NCBI GenBank assembly: GCA_903830725.1
Contig: CAIKVH010000048.1
Location: forward strand, 1 to 64,000
Reading direction: 5' to 3'
From: an uncultured Burkholderiales bacterium
GTDB taxonomy: Bacteria > Pseudomonadota > Gammaproteobacteria > Burkholderiales > Burkholderiaceae_C
Length of the DNA stretch: 64,000 bases
Shown: one piece after another, positions 46,336 through 55,262 of the stretch
How positions within the stretch are numbered: position 1 is the stretch's first letter
How the letters are laid out: every line of letters starts with the position of its first letter
Program-made: the position numbers and the translations under genes
The notes under the pieces: model-generated
Database searches by the model: none
Seen by the model: only the letters and a program-made list of their open reading frames with translations
Told to the model about the DNA's origin: nothing

Positions 46336-46523
46336 TTAGGTTCAAATCATATTTCCCAACTTAAAATGTGCCAAAAATACCAAGGCATTTAAGGGCGGGA
46401 TATATGGGATGGGGCGAATATATATTAATTCTCTCTTGCGTTAAAGTCGATTTAAAATGGGCTAAGTTTTAACATGTCCAACACGGGTTCTAAGAATGCC
46501 AATGCTGCAAAGGATTTTTACAT

Positions 46524-47543
46524 ATGTCAGCACCTCATAAATCTGAAAATAGGCCAATGCGTATAGGACTAATAGGTGCAGGATGGGTGACTCAGCATCA
46601 CCTTGCGGGTTGGTCTAAACACGCCAACCGTGCGCGCGTAGTCTCTATCGCAGATCCTAATCAGGAGCAGGCACAAAGCCGTGCCAGTGCGTTTGGTATA
46701 GATCAACTTTTTGAATCTGCAGAGAAAATGCTTGCTCACGGAGGTCTTGATGCAGTGGATATAGCGTCTCCGCGGGAGACGCATGCGGATCTTGTGCGCA
46801 TGGTCGCACGACACGGGCTTCCTGTGCTTTGTCAAAAGCCACTCGCCCCGACTTATCAGGAGGCCTGCGCTTTGGTGGCACAAACAAAGGGCATGACTCG
46901 TCTTATGGTGCATGAGAATTGGCGGTTCAGACCTTACTACCGCCAAATCTCAAAGTGGCTAAACGAACACCGCATCGGTCCAGTTGTTCAGGCTCAAATG
47001 ACTTTGCTTACCTCTGGGTTGATCGAAAACCAGCAGGGTCGATATCCTACCATTGACAGACAACCCTTTATGGCATCCCTTAATAGGGCGTTGGTAATGG
47101 AGATATTGATTCACCACATAGATACGCTTCGGTTCTTGCTCGGAGATATGCACCTGGTACATGCTCGCTTAGGCCACAGTTGCAAGGCTATGACGGGTGA
47201 GGATAGGGCTTCGCTGATTTTTGAAGCAAGTAGCGGGGCGACTGTAAGCTTGCTGTCTAACTTGCGAGTATGGGGCGAGCCTGAGGCTAAGCCAGATGAG
47301 CTCCTATTGATTGGTGAGACGGGTACTATTCGGTTATCGGGCGACACCTTAAGTAGCCATGGTAACGCTGCTGAACAGTTAAAGTACGACATGCCCGCTT
47401 GTTACTCTGAGTCTTACGCTGCAACGATCGGACACTTTTTGGACGCACTAGAGGCAGATAGCGCTTTTGAGACGAATCCTGAGGACAACCTCCAAACGCT
47501 TCGATTGGTGGAGGAAATTTATGCTTTTGGCTCGAATGTATAA
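46524..47543 (+). CDS. Gfo/Idh/MocA family oxidoreductase
   Basis: This 339-residue protein has an N-terminal Rossmann fold (RIGLIGAGWVTQHHLAGW, residues 13-30) and the LCQKPLAPTYQEA loop, in which the Lys of the KP pair is the usual catalytic or cofactor-contact lysine. The C-terminal domain carries the VMEILIHHIDTLRFLLGD segment with the conserved His pair. AAAGGA lies nine bases before the start. Family members oxidise or epimerise sugars, inositols and sugar acids with NAD(P). Its place between a uronate dehydrogenase and a Bug protein suggests a sugar-acid substrate, but the family is too broad for a name. Confidence 0.88.
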   Translation: MSAPHKSENRPMRIGLIGAGWVTQHHLAGWSKHANRARVVSIADPNQEQAQSRASAFGIDQLFESAEKMLAHGGLDAVDIASPRETHADLVRMVARHGLPVLCQKPLAPTYQEACALVAQTKGMTRLMVHENWRFRPYYRQISKWLNEHRIGPVVQAQMTLLTSGLIENQQGRYPTIDRQPFMASLNRALVMEILIHHIDTLRFLLGDMHLVHARLGHSCKAMTGEDRASLIFEASSGATVSLLSNLRVWGEPEAKPDELLLIGETGTIRLSGDTLSSHGNAAEQLKYDMPACYSESYAATIGHFLDALEADSAFETNPEDNLQTLRLVEEIYAFGSNV

Positions 47544-47570
47544 GAAAATTAATCTAACTTAAATTCTATT

Positions 47571-48617
47571 ATGAACTCTTTGTTCGGATATCTTTTGAAA
47601 TACACGCTAATTGCCAAATCCAATTTGAGACTATCCCGGTCTTTGCTGTTGTCTATTGCCGTTGTGATGTTGGTGGGACAAGACCCGTCTTGGGCGCAAT
47701 CTCCTGTTTATCCCGCGCGCCCGATAAAGCTGATTGTGCCCTTTCCACCCGGCGGTGCAACGGATGTGATTGGACGCATCATGGCGCAAGAACTGTCAAA
47801 GTCCTTAAATCAACAAGTACTAGTAGAAAACAAATCCGGGGATAGTGGCAATTTAGGAGCGGAGTTTGTGGCTAAGTCACAAGCTGATGGGTACACACTT
47901 TTATTAGCCGCTTTAACATCCCATTCCATAAACGCAAATCTTGAAAAATCTGCACTACGCTATGACCTAGAAAAGGACTTTAGTCCCGTATCAGTTGTTG
48001 GAGTTGTTCCTCTGGTTTTTGTGGTGAATCCAAGCTTACCCATAAAAAATATGAAAGAATTTGTTGCTTATGCAAAAGCAAATCCAGGCAAACTGACATT
48101 TGCCTCGTCTGGCGCCGGAGCCCCCCAAAGGTTAGCGATGGAGATGTTTCGGTTTCAACAAGGGCTTGACATGTTACACATACCCTATAAAGGAAGTGGC
48201 CCTGCGATGACGGATTTGGTGGGTGGCCAAGTACTGTGTATGTCTGAGACTGTGCCTGCGGCAATATCCTTTATCCAAACGGGTAAGTTAAGAGCTTTAG
48301 CCGTTTCTACTTCAACAAGAATTAGCCAGTTGCCAGATGTTCCAACTGTGACAGAGGCGACCGGAATGGCTAATTTTGATGTGGTATCTATGTTTGGCGT
48401 TTTGGCACCCGCGGGAACTCCTAAAGTAATCATCACACAATTAAATGAATCTGCTAGGAGCATATTGCAACGACAAGACGTGAAAGACCGGATGCTGGTA
48501 GCGGGGGTATATACAAATTATTTAAACCCCTCAGATTCTAGTAAACGAATTCATAACGAGTTGACAATGTGGTCTAAAGTAATTAAGGACTCAAATATCA
48601 ATTTAAATGAAAATTAA
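47571..48617 (+). CDS. Bug/TctC-family solute-binding protein
   Basis: This 348-residue periplasmic protein has a hydrophobic signal core at about residues 25-38 and a cleavage near SWAQSP. The Bug marks are VYPARPIKLIVPFPPGGATDV, ENKSGDSGNLGAEFVA, SQADGYTLLLA and SSGAGAPQRLAMEMF. The ligand loop reads NKSGDSGN instead of NRPGAGGN, a small departure. It precedes the tetronate genes by about 150 bases. A four-carbon sugar acid is a reasonable guess for its ligand, given that position, though the membrane partner is missing here too. Confidence 0.92.
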   Translation: MNSLFGYLLKYTLIAKSNLRLSRSLLLSIAVVMLVGQDPSWAQSPVYPARPIKLIVPFPPGGATDVIGRIMAQELSKSLNQQVLVENKSGDSGNLGAEFVAKSQADGYTLLLAALTSHSINANLEKSALRYDLEKDFSPVSVVGVVPLVFVVNPSLPIKNMKEFVAYAKANPGKLTFASSGAGAPQRLAMEMFRFQQGLDMLHIPYKGSGPAMTDLVGGQVLCMSETVPAAISFIQTGKLRALAVSTSTRISQLPDVPTVTEATGMANFDVVSMFGVLAPAGTPKVIITQLNESARSILQRQDVKDRMLVAGVYTNYLNPSDSSKRIHNELTMWSKVIKDSNINLNEN

Positions 48618-48769
48618 CCCTGTGGATTGAGTCTAAGAGTTCCAAGCCCTATAGAAAGCTCCAAACGGGGTGTTTTTCGAGTCAAATATTGCTAGTTTTC
48701 CTTAGAAGTACCTGCTGAGTAGAGGTTTATACTTAAACATACAAATATATGATTTAAGGAATCTCCCAC

Positions 48770-49678
48770 ATGGAAAACGTACCGAAAAAGACGATTGGAC
48801 TGATTGGACTTGGCGCGATGGGCCGAGGAATGGCAGAGTCTTTGCGGCGAGGGGGGCACGAAGTGCATGTCTGCGATGTCAGACATGAGGCTGCAAAGTC
48901 TTTTGCCCAGGGCGGGGGCGTTGCGCATGAGACTCCGGCCCAACTTGCTGCGCAGTGTGCTGTGGTCATCAGCGTTGTGGTTAATGCAGATCAAACAGAG
49001 CAAGTGCTTTTCGGCGAAGGCGGCGCTGCACAGGCGATGAAGAAAGGCAGTGTCTTTGTCATGTGCTCAACCGTTACCCCGACCTGGTCTGTTAATTTGG
49101 AGCAAAGACTTGCGGAGATGGGCATTTTGTATTTGGACGCCCCTATCTCTGGTGGCGCAGCTAAAGCCAACCAAGGACAGATCACTATGATGACTGCCGG
49201 AAGTCCGAAAGCCTATGAAGTGTGCAATGATGCGCTTGATGCCATGGCTGGTAAAGTCTACAGATTGGGGGACAAAGCGGGGGCGGGAAGCAAAGTAAAA
49301 GTCATCAATCAATTGCTCGCTGGAGTACACATCGCCGCCGCCGCCGAGGCGATGGCACTTGGTATTAGGGAAGGCGTTGATCCAGAGTCCTTATATGAGG
49401 TGATTACGCATAGCGCTGGAAACAGTTGGATGTTTGAGAACCGAATGCCCCACGTTTTAGCAAGTGACTACACTCCTTTATCAGCCGTAGATATCTTTGT
49501 TAAAGATTTAGGATTGGTGTTGGATATGGCGCGCACCACCAAATTCCCTCTGCCTTTATCCAGTACAGCACATCAAATGTTTATGCAAGCCTCCAGCGCT
49601 GGTTATGCAAAAGAAGATGACAGTGCAGTCATTAAAATCTTTCCTGGAATCGACCTACCCAAATCAAAATCAAAGTAG
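48770..49678 (+). CDS. ltnD: L-threonate dehydrogenase LtnD-like
   Basis: This 302-residue member of the 3-hydroxyisobutyrate dehydrogenase family has the NAD motif GLIGLGAMGRGMAESL (residues 10-25), the substrate loop DAPISGGAAKANQG (123-136) and the catalytic Lys177 (GSKVKVINQLLAG). LtnD oxidises L-threonate to 2-oxo-tetronate. The three genes that follow encode the other steps of that route, which makes this assignment firmer than the family alone would allow; a D-erythronate- or D-threonate-acting relative cannot be excluded. Confidence 0.88.
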   Translation: MENVPKKTIGLIGLGAMGRGMAESLRRGGHEVHVCDVRHEAAKSFAQGGGVAHETPAQLAAQCAVVISVVVNADQTEQVLFGEGGAAQAMKKGSVFVMCSTVTPTWSVNLEQRLAEMGILYLDAPISGGAAKANQGQITMMTAGSPKAYEVCNDALDAMAGKVYRLGDKAGAGSKVKVINQLLAGVHIAAAAEAMALGIREGVDPESLYEVITHSAGNSWMFENRMPHVLASDYTPLSAVDIFVKDLGLVLDMARTTKFPLPLSSTAHQMFMQASSAGYAKEDDSAVIKIFPGIDLPKSKSK

Positions 49679-49732
49679 TCAAAAATAGGTTTTTCCAAAA
49701 GTTTAGATGTATTTTTAAAAAGTAATTTAAAT

Positions 49733-50998
49733 ATGAAGCAGATTTTGTTAGGTTGTATTGCAGACGATTTTACTGGCGCTACAGATCTCGCTAACAATTT
49801 GGTTCGAGCGGGAATGCGTGTAATCCAAACCGTTGGCGTGCCAAGTGGTGACCTAGAAAGTAGCGTGGATGCAGTCGTGATTGCCTTAAAGTCTCGAACC
49901 ATTGATCCTGAATTGGCTGTCAGTCAATCCCTTGATGCCCTTGCTTGGTTAAAAAAAGCTGGTGCTCGCCAAATTTACTTTAAATATTGCTCAACCTTTG
50001 ATAGCACGTCTAAAGGCAACATCGGCCCCGTCACGGCAGCGCTGATGAAGGCTTTGCAAACTTCGTTTACTGTCGTTACACCCGCTTTTCCAGATAACGG
50101 TAGGACGATTGTGAAAGGGCATTTGTTCGTTGGCGACGAGTTATTGTCAGATTCTTCGATGCGGAACCATCCGCTCACCCCTATGACCGACTCGAGCTTG
50201 GTCAGACTCATGCAGTCCCAGTTCTCAGCTCGGGTGGGGCTCATTGATTACAAAGTGGTCTCTAAGGGGCATCTGGCGATAAGAGACCGAATCACTGAGT
50301 TGACCAAGGAGGGTATTGGTGCCGCTGTGGTTGATGCTTTGAGCAATGATGACTTGATGCAACTTGGAATAGCTGTCAAAGATCTCCCACTTGTGACAGC
50401 TGGATCTGGTCTTGCAATTGGACTGCCTCAAAACTTTGGTCTGAAGCCCAACCAGTCGCATGCAGAATTACCCCATCGTAATGGGTGGCGAGCCATCTTA
50501 TCAGGCAGTTGCTCGGAGATGACGCTCAAGCAAGTCAATCACTTTAAGGCGCAAGGAAACCCCTGTTACGAAATCGATCCCATGGAGCTATCGGGCAGCA
50601 CTAAGTGTATAGCCGATGCAATTGATTGGGCTAAGGATCAATATAGTAGAGGCGAGGGACCGATCTTGATTTATTCAACTTCGTCTCCCGAACAGGTCAA
50701 GGCGGTTCAAAAGGAATTGAGCGTCAAAGATGCGGGCGAGCTCGTAGAAAAAGCCATGGGCGAGTTAGCGCAGGCGTTGGTTCTTATGGGCGTTGGCCAA
50801 CTATTGGTGGCAGGAGGTGAGACCTCCGGTGTGTGTGTTCAGTCCCTTAAAATCGAGCAACTCCAAATCGGTCCTCAAATCGATCCTGGAGTGCCTTGGT
50901 GTTTCTCTAAAACGCCGAGCAATTTACACCTTGCGCTCAAATCTGGAAATTTTGGGCGTGAAGATTTCTTTACCTATGCATGGTCTGTGCTTGATTAG
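49733..50998 (+). CDS. otnK: 3-oxo-tetronate kinase OtnK
   Basis: This 421-residue kinase belongs to the four-carbon acid sugar kinase family (formerly DUF1537). The N-terminal domain opens CIADDFTGATDLANNLVRAG, the family signature, and includes IYFKYCSTFDSTSKGNIGPV. The C-terminal nucleotide-binding domain shows AILSGSCSEMTLKQV, LLVAGGETSGVCVQSL and GPQIDPGVPWC. OtnK phosphorylates 3-oxo-tetronate at O4. Length and order (LtnD, OtnK, OtnC, OtnI) match described tetronate operons. The next gene starts two bases after the stop. Confidence 0.92.
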   Translation: MKQILLGCIADDFTGATDLANNLVRAGMRVIQTVGVPSGDLESSVDAVVIALKSRTIDPELAVSQSLDALAWLKKAGARQIYFKYCSTFDSTSKGNIGPVTAALMKALQTSFTVVTPAFPDNGRTIVKGHLFVGDELLSDSSMRNHPLTPMTDSSLVRLMQSQFSARVGLIDYKVVSKGHLAIRDRITELTKEGIGAAVVDALSNDDLMQLGIAVKDLPLVTAGSGLAIGLPQNFGLKPNQSHAELPHRNGWRAILSGSCSEMTLKQVNHFKAQGNPCYEIDPMELSGSTKCIADAIDWAKDQYSRGEGPILIYSTSSPEQVKAVQKELSVKDAGELVEKAMGELAQALVLMGVGQLLVAGGETSGVCVQSLKIEQLQIGPQIDPGVPWCFSKTPSNLHLALKSGNFGREDFFTYAWSVLD

Positions 50999-51000
50999 CA

Positions 51001-51720
51001 ATGTCATTGATTAATTTTATGGATGAAAACCTTGCTCGGCAGGAGATTTGTCGCGTGGGCAAGAGCTTGTTTGAGCGCGGGTATGTTCACTCAAGTGCTG
51101 GCAATATCAGCGTGCGATTAACGGACGGATTTTTAATTACGCCGACCGATGCTGTATTGGGATTTTTGGATCCAGCCCGTATAAGTAAAGTTGATATTAA
51201 CGGAAATCATATTAGTGGTGATAAGCCCAGCAAAACTTTGGCCTTGCACCAGGCCATAGTTTCATCTGCTTTGCATAGTTATCCATGCACATCCTGTGTC
51301 ATTCACACTCACAGTACCTACTGTGTTGCATTAAGTATTCAAGCGAGTGCAAGAAATAGTGAATCGGGGGAGCATAGTGGTCAGTTGCATCAAGAACTTT
51401 TGCCCCCAATAACCCCGTACTTTGTTATGAAGGTGGGCCATGTGCCACACATACCTTATCGCAGGCCTGGGGATACAAAGGTTGTGCGTGAGGTGAGCGA
51501 TGTGATCGCCCGTTATGCGCAAAAAGGGACGCCTATCCGCTCAATCATGCTAAGTGTGCTGGGGCCAATGGTTTGGCATGACACTCCGGCTAAAGCCATG
51601 GCAACTTTAGAGGAGTTAGAGGAGTCAGCGAAACTCACGCTCTTAACATCCCCTGGTTTCTCCCGGCTTCAGGACTCCCAGATTCAAGAGTTAAGAGAAG
51701 TCTTTAAAGCCGTTTGGTAA
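51001..51720 (+). CDS. otnC: 3-oxo-tetronate 4-phosphate decarboxylase OtnC (class II aldolase family)
   Basis: This 239-residue protein has the class II aldolase/adducin fold. The phosphate-binding segment is HSSAGNISVRL (residues about 30-40), the metal ligands lie in CVIHTHSTYCVAL (about 99-111), and VPHIPYRRPGDTKV follows. OtnC decarboxylates 3-oxo-tetronate 4-phosphate to dihydroxyacetone phosphate. The start could also be a second ATG six codons downstream; neither has a clear ribosome binding site, which fits translational coupling with otnK. Confidence 0.9.
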   Translation: MSLINFMDENLARQEICRVGKSLFERGYVHSSAGNISVRLTDGFLITPTDAVLGFLDPARISKVDINGNHISGDKPSKTLALHQAIVSSALHSYPCTSCVIHTHSTYCVALSIQASARNSESGEHSGQLHQELLPPITPYFVMKVGHVPHIPYRRPGDTKVVREVSDVIARYAQKGTPIRSIMLSVLGPMVWHDTPAKAMATLEELEESAKLTLLTSPGFSRLQDSQIQELREVFKAVW

Positions 51721-51780
51721 AGATCAGTAATCTCTTTATTGCACAAGTATTTCTACACACCAATTTTTTGAAAGTAATGA

Positions 51781-52722
51781 ATGCCTAATTTCGCAGCAAA
51801 CTTGTCCATGATGTACACAGAGGTTTCTTTTTTGGAACGATTTGAACTCGCCGCAAAAGATGGCTTTAAGGCGGTCGAGTATTTGTTTCCCTATGCCTGG
51901 CCCGCTGAGGAGTTGGCCAAGCGTTTGAAAGCTAACGGATTAAAGCAGGTCTTGATGAACGCCCCCCCTGGCGGCGTTAGCAAAGAGACCATCGAGCAAG
52001 CTTGGAGTGGTGGAGTCAGAGGACTGAGTTCCTTGCCTGCCTACAAAGAGCAATTTAGACAAGGATTTTCTATGGCCCTGGAGTACGCGCAGGTTCTCGA
52101 GTGCTCCAGAATTCATGTGATGGCAGGTTTAATACCCGAGACAGATAGAAAACTATTGAAACGTCATACGCAGCTTCCCGTTAGCTTGCAAACCAGCAGT
52201 GACGCGGTGCACACCAACTCGCAGCTGAGGGAGTGTTACCTTGAGAATTTAAAGTGGGCCTGTGACCAAGCCAAGGGAGCGGGACGTGACATTTTGATTG
52301 AGCCCATCAACACCCGCGATATTCCTCACTTCTTTTTAAACAAACAGGCCGACGCACATCAAATTATTCAGGAGCTTGGCTGCAGTAATTTGAAGGTTCA
52401 AATGGATTTATTTCACGCTCAAATCGTTGAAGGCGATTTGGCGAGCAAGATTAGAGAATATTTACCAACAGGACGGGTTGGACATTTTCAAATTGCCGGC
52501 GTCCCAAAGAGACACGAACCCGATACGGGAGAGCTTAATTATCCCTACCTCTTTGACCTGATTGACGAGGTAAGTGTTGCCTCCTCATGGTCAGGATGGA
52601 TTGGATGTGAATACAACCCCTTAAACGGCGTAAAAGCGGGGGGGACCTCAAATGGACTTAATTGGTTGAGAAATTACCAGCAGTCCAAAGGACTCAATCA
52701 CTTTGGATCTAACAATAATTGA
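51781..52722 (+). CDS. otnI: 2-oxo-tetronate isomerase OtnI (hydroxypyruvate isomerase family)
   Basis: This 313-residue TIM barrel belongs to the hydroxypyruvate isomerase family. Marks are the opening NFAANLSMMYTEVSFLERFE, the GFKAVEYLFPYAW strand, the metal-ligand region ILIEPINTRDIPHFFLN and the C-terminal GWIGCEYNPL. OtnI converts 2-oxo-tetronate to 3-oxo-tetronate. It is about 50 residues longer than the usual 260; extra sequence sits in the middle (around residues 120-155, with a Lys/Thr-rich insertion between strands). The order within the cluster supports the assignment. Confidence 0.88.
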   Translation: MPNFAANLSMMYTEVSFLERFELAAKDGFKAVEYLFPYAWPAEELAKRLKANGLKQVLMNAPPGGVSKETIEQAWSGGVRGLSSLPAYKEQFRQGFSMALEYAQVLECSRIHVMAGLIPETDRKLLKRHTQLPVSLQTSSDAVHTNSQLRECYLENLKWACDQAKGAGRDILIEPINTRDIPHFFLNKQADAHQIIQELGCSNLKVQMDLFHAQIVEGDLASKIREYLPTGRVGHFQIAGVPKRHEPDTGELNYPYLFDLIDEVSVASSWSGWIGCEYNPLNGVKAGGTSNGLNWLRNYQQSKGLNHFGSNNN

Positions 52723-52764
52723 AAAACTAGCTCTTACTATTTTCATTCAAATTTTATTATCGAT

Positions 52765-53310
52765 ATGAATAAACCATTAAACGCCTCGGATTTGCAAACT
52801 GCCGCGGATGATCGTATTCCTTATCAAAAACCTCAGCCCTGGGGGATGAGGCCAGATATGGTGGTTAAAGATTTAATGAACGATGATCCAAAAATGTGGG
52901 CAACTATTGCGCCTGGCATTACATCTCGTCCCATACACTTGAACGTGACTGGAGGGTATTACGTTCACCTACTAAGGGTCACTCGCTCTGGGCTTCTTCA
53001 AAGACATCGCCATTCAGGGCAAGTTCATGCTTACGTGATACGAGGTAAGTGGCTGTATTTGGAGCATGACTGGGTGGCTGAGGAGGGGAGTTATGTGTTT
53101 GAGCCACCCGGTGAGACACACACTTTAATCGTTCCGGATGATTGCAAAGATATGGTGACACTCTTCACAGTTCACGGATCGTTAATGTATGTTGACCCGC
53201 AGGGCAACTCACTTGGGTATGATGACGTGTTTTCTAGAATCGAAAAATACCGCACACATTTCGAGAGTGTGGGTCTTGGCGCAGATTACGTGGAGCATTT
53301 CATGCGGTAG
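52765..53310 (+). CDS. Cupin protein, 2,4'-dihydroxyacetophenone dioxygenase-like
   Basis: This 181-residue single-domain cupin has the metal-binding first motif LLQRHRHSGQVHAYVIRGKW (residues about 76-95) and the second motif PPGETHTLIVPDD (about 114-126), providing the usual three His. The overall pattern, with ITSRPIHLNVTGGYYVHLLRV before and FTVHGSLMYVDPQG after, resembles the 2,4'-dihydroxyacetophenone dioxygenase family, Fe-dependent C-C-cleaving enzymes. In this setting it may instead act on a sugar acid, or be an isomerase or sensor. It ends the tetronate run. Confidence 0.82.
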   Translation: MNKPLNASDLQTAADDRIPYQKPQPWGMRPDMVVKDLMNDDPKMWATIAPGITSRPIHLNVTGGYYVHLLRVTRSGLLQRHRHSGQVHAYVIRGKWLYLEHDWVAEEGSYVFEPPGETHTLIVPDDCKDMVTLFTVHGSLMYVDPQGNSLGYDDVFSRIEKYRTHFESVGLGADYVEHFMR

Positions 53311-53367
53311 CCAATTGCGTTTTAGACGCTCTTACTTCTTAATTTTTTCTTACTGCGGTATTACCAA

Positions 53368-54363
53368 ATGACAACTGAAATGCAATATATGGATCACGGG
53401 GCTGGCGGCAGTCCTGAGGTTTTGGTGAGCGCCCGTGGCCCCGTGCCAGACGTGAGAGAGGGGGAGGTCCTGATCAAGGTGATCTACGCTGGCGTGAACC
53501 GTCCAGATGTTTCTCAGCGAATGGGTAAATACCCCCCGCCTGCCGATGCCTCAAAAATTATGGGTCTAGAGGTTTCTGGTGAAATTGTTAAATTAGGTGA
53601 AGGAGTAACGACCTTCAGGGTCGGAGAGCTCGTCTGTGCCCTTTGTAACGGCGGCGGGTACGCGGAGTTTGTGAGTGTCCCAAGCGGGCAAGTTCTGCCT
53701 GTTCCAAAGGGCTTGTCTTTGCTTGAAGCTGCGGCTTTGCCGGAAAATTACTTTACCGTCTGGACCAACGTATTTCAGCGCGGTCGACTGGTGAAGGGGG
53801 AGAATTTTTTGGTTCACGGAGGCTCCTCAGGGATAGGGCTGACAGCTATTCAACTTGCTAAGGCGTTTGGTGCAAGGGTATTTTGTACGGTCGGCAGTGA
53901 AGAAAAAGCTCAAGCCTGCATCAAAGCGGGTGCTTCTGTAGCTATTAATTACAAATCACAAGATTTTGTGGAAGAAATTGCAAAGGATACTCAAAAAAAA
54001 GGAGTTCATCTTATTCTTGACATGGTGGGGGGGAGTTATATACAACGTAATTTGAAATCTCTAGGTATGGATGGGCGTTTGGTACAAATCGCATTTTTGC
54101 AACCATCCCTTGTTGAGGTGGATTGGTTGTCGGTCATGACAAAACGATTGACCTATACGGGCTCGACGCTTCGTCCACGAACTGCCCAGGATAAAACACA
54201 AATCGCAAGCGATTTAAAGCAACATGTTTGGCCACTATTGGAGTCCAAGGTCATTGCTCCTATCATCTATAAGGTCTTTGACTTAAAGGACGTGTCCAAA
54301 GCTCATGTGTTGATGGAGTCCTCTGAGCATATTGGAAAAATCATGCTTAAAGTTGCGCCTTGA
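53368..54363 (+). CDS. NAD(P)H quinone oxidoreductase, PIG3-type MDR family
   Basis: This 331-residue medium-chain reductase lacks the zinc-binding Cys residues of alcohol dehydrogenases. It has the NADPH motif GGSSGIGLTAIQLAKAFGA (about residues 150-168), the ENYFTVWTNVF segment and LIKVIYAGVNRPDVSQRMGKY near the N-terminus. These are features of the TP53I3/PIG3-type quinone oxidoreductases. It follows the cupin gene by 57 bases and may share its transcript; the metabolic tie with tetronate breakdown is not evident. Confidence 0.9.
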   Translation: MTTEMQYMDHGAGGSPEVLVSARGPVPDVREGEVLIKVIYAGVNRPDVSQRMGKYPPPADASKIMGLEVSGEIVKLGEGVTTFRVGELVCALCNGGGYAEFVSVPSGQVLPVPKGLSLLEAAALPENYFTVWTNVFQRGRLVKGENFLVHGGSSGIGLTAIQLAKAFGARVFCTVGSEEKAQACIKAGASVAINYKSQDFVEEIAKDTQKKGVHLILDMVGGSYIQRNLKSLGMDGRLVQIAFLQPSLVEVDWLSVMTKRLTYTGSTLRPRTAQDKTQIASDLKQHVWPLLESKVIAPIIYKVFDLKDVSKAHVLMESSEHIGKIMLKVAP

Positions 54364-54389
54364 GTTAACCAAGAAAACAGGCAACTCTT

Positions 54390-54860
54390 TCACAGTTTTT
54401 CTTTCTTTGTAACGAGCTTTACTAGTTTTAAGGCTGCTTTGCCAAAGATCTTAGACAGGGTGTATCGATGGGTTGCAAACAGGCGATAAGAGCGACGATA
54501 CAGAGGTTGAAGAACCTGAATGCCTAAGAGCCAAGACAGGATCTTTAGATCAACCATAGCGTAGGCAACCCTGAAAGCGTCAACGCCCAAGAGCGTTTGA
54601 CCGTCTAGGGTTTGGGCGTGAATGTTTGCAAGCGCATTCGCGCATGAGACACCACTCAAATTATCTAGGGCACAGGGTTGTCTGACATCTACGAACCCCA
54701 ACTTCCCCGTTTTATCCCGCGCGCTTAAATAGATCATTTCAGCTTTGCAAAGTGGGCAATTCCCGTCATAGTAGAGGGTTAGTAGGGCTACAGTATCAGA
54801 GGATGCTGCAACGTTTGCATTAGATGGGTCAGGAGAGACGGTATGGACAGGCATTTTCAT
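54390..54860 (-). CDS. DUF393 (thiol-disulfide oxidoreductase DCC family) protein
   Basis: This 156-residue protein contains the DUF393 signature LYYDGNCPLCKAEMIYL, with Cys35 and Cys38 forming a CPLC thioredoxin-like pair, followed by GKLGFVDVRQP and GVDAFRVAYAMVDLKILSWLLG. The first 25 residues are a nonconserved extension. Family members are thought to be redox proteins, though few have a tested function. It is convergent with the quinone oxidoreductase gene. Confidence 0.87.
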   Translation of the reverse strand: MKMPVHTVSPDPSNANVAASSDTVALLTLYYDGNCPLCKAEMIYLSARDKTGKLGFVDVRQPCALDNLSGVSCANALANIHAQTLDGQTLLGVDAFRVAYAMVDLKILSWLLGIQVLQPLYRRSYRLFATHRYTLSKIFGKAALKLVKLVTKKEKL

Positions 54861-54953
54861 AAAATAAATTTCTAAACCTCATTCTAGATCCATCGTCTTA
54901 AAATGATTTAAACTAGTTTCTTCAACAGTCTAACTCCTTAGTTTTTGTAGGGC

Positions 54954-55262
54954 ATGATCAAATTAACTCAATCCGACAGTAGTTTTAATGAATACTTGAA
55001 GCGCAGGCCTTTGTGGACTTTAGCCTCGGATCCGGACCAATTGGTGCGTGAATTCGCATTTAAAGATTTCGTTACAGCCTTTTCATTTATGACCAGTATT
55101 GCTCTTTTGGCTGAACAAATAAATCATCACCCAGATTGGAGTAACGTCTACAACAAAGTTACGATTAAACTCAGCACTCATGATGTCGGCGGCTTGAGTG
55201 AGAGAGACTTTGAGCTTGCGAAGCTTATTGACAATATTTACCTAAATTTTTCAAATGACTAA
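54954..55262 (+). CDS. phhB: 4a-hydroxytetrahydrobiopterin dehydratase (PCD/DCoH family)
   Basis: This 102-residue protein recycles the pterin cofactor of aromatic amino acid hydroxylases, or acts in molybdopterin-related metabolism when no such hydroxylase is present. It shows the motif [20 protein letters not shown] with His58, His59 and Trp62, then TTHD-like [20 protein letters not shown]. The length is normal. No phenylalanine hydroxylase gene is adjacent. Its end overlaps the amidase start by eight bases. Confidence 0.9.
   Translation: MIKLTQSDSSFNEYLKRRPLWTLASDPDQLVREFAFKDFVTAFSFMTSIALLAEQINHHPDWSNVYNKVTIKLSTHDVGGLSERDFELAKLIDNIYLNFSND

Noticed and set aside
46569-46946. Open reading frame of 125 codons on the minus strand inside the Gfo/Idh/MocA gene
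   Set aside because: It lies entirely antisense to a well-conserved enzyme and has many Cys, His and Arg residues typical of a shadow frame.
48692-49003. A 103-codon minus-strand frame across the LtnD start
   Set aside because: It covers the Rossmann motif of LtnD in antisense and shows no independent coding evidence.
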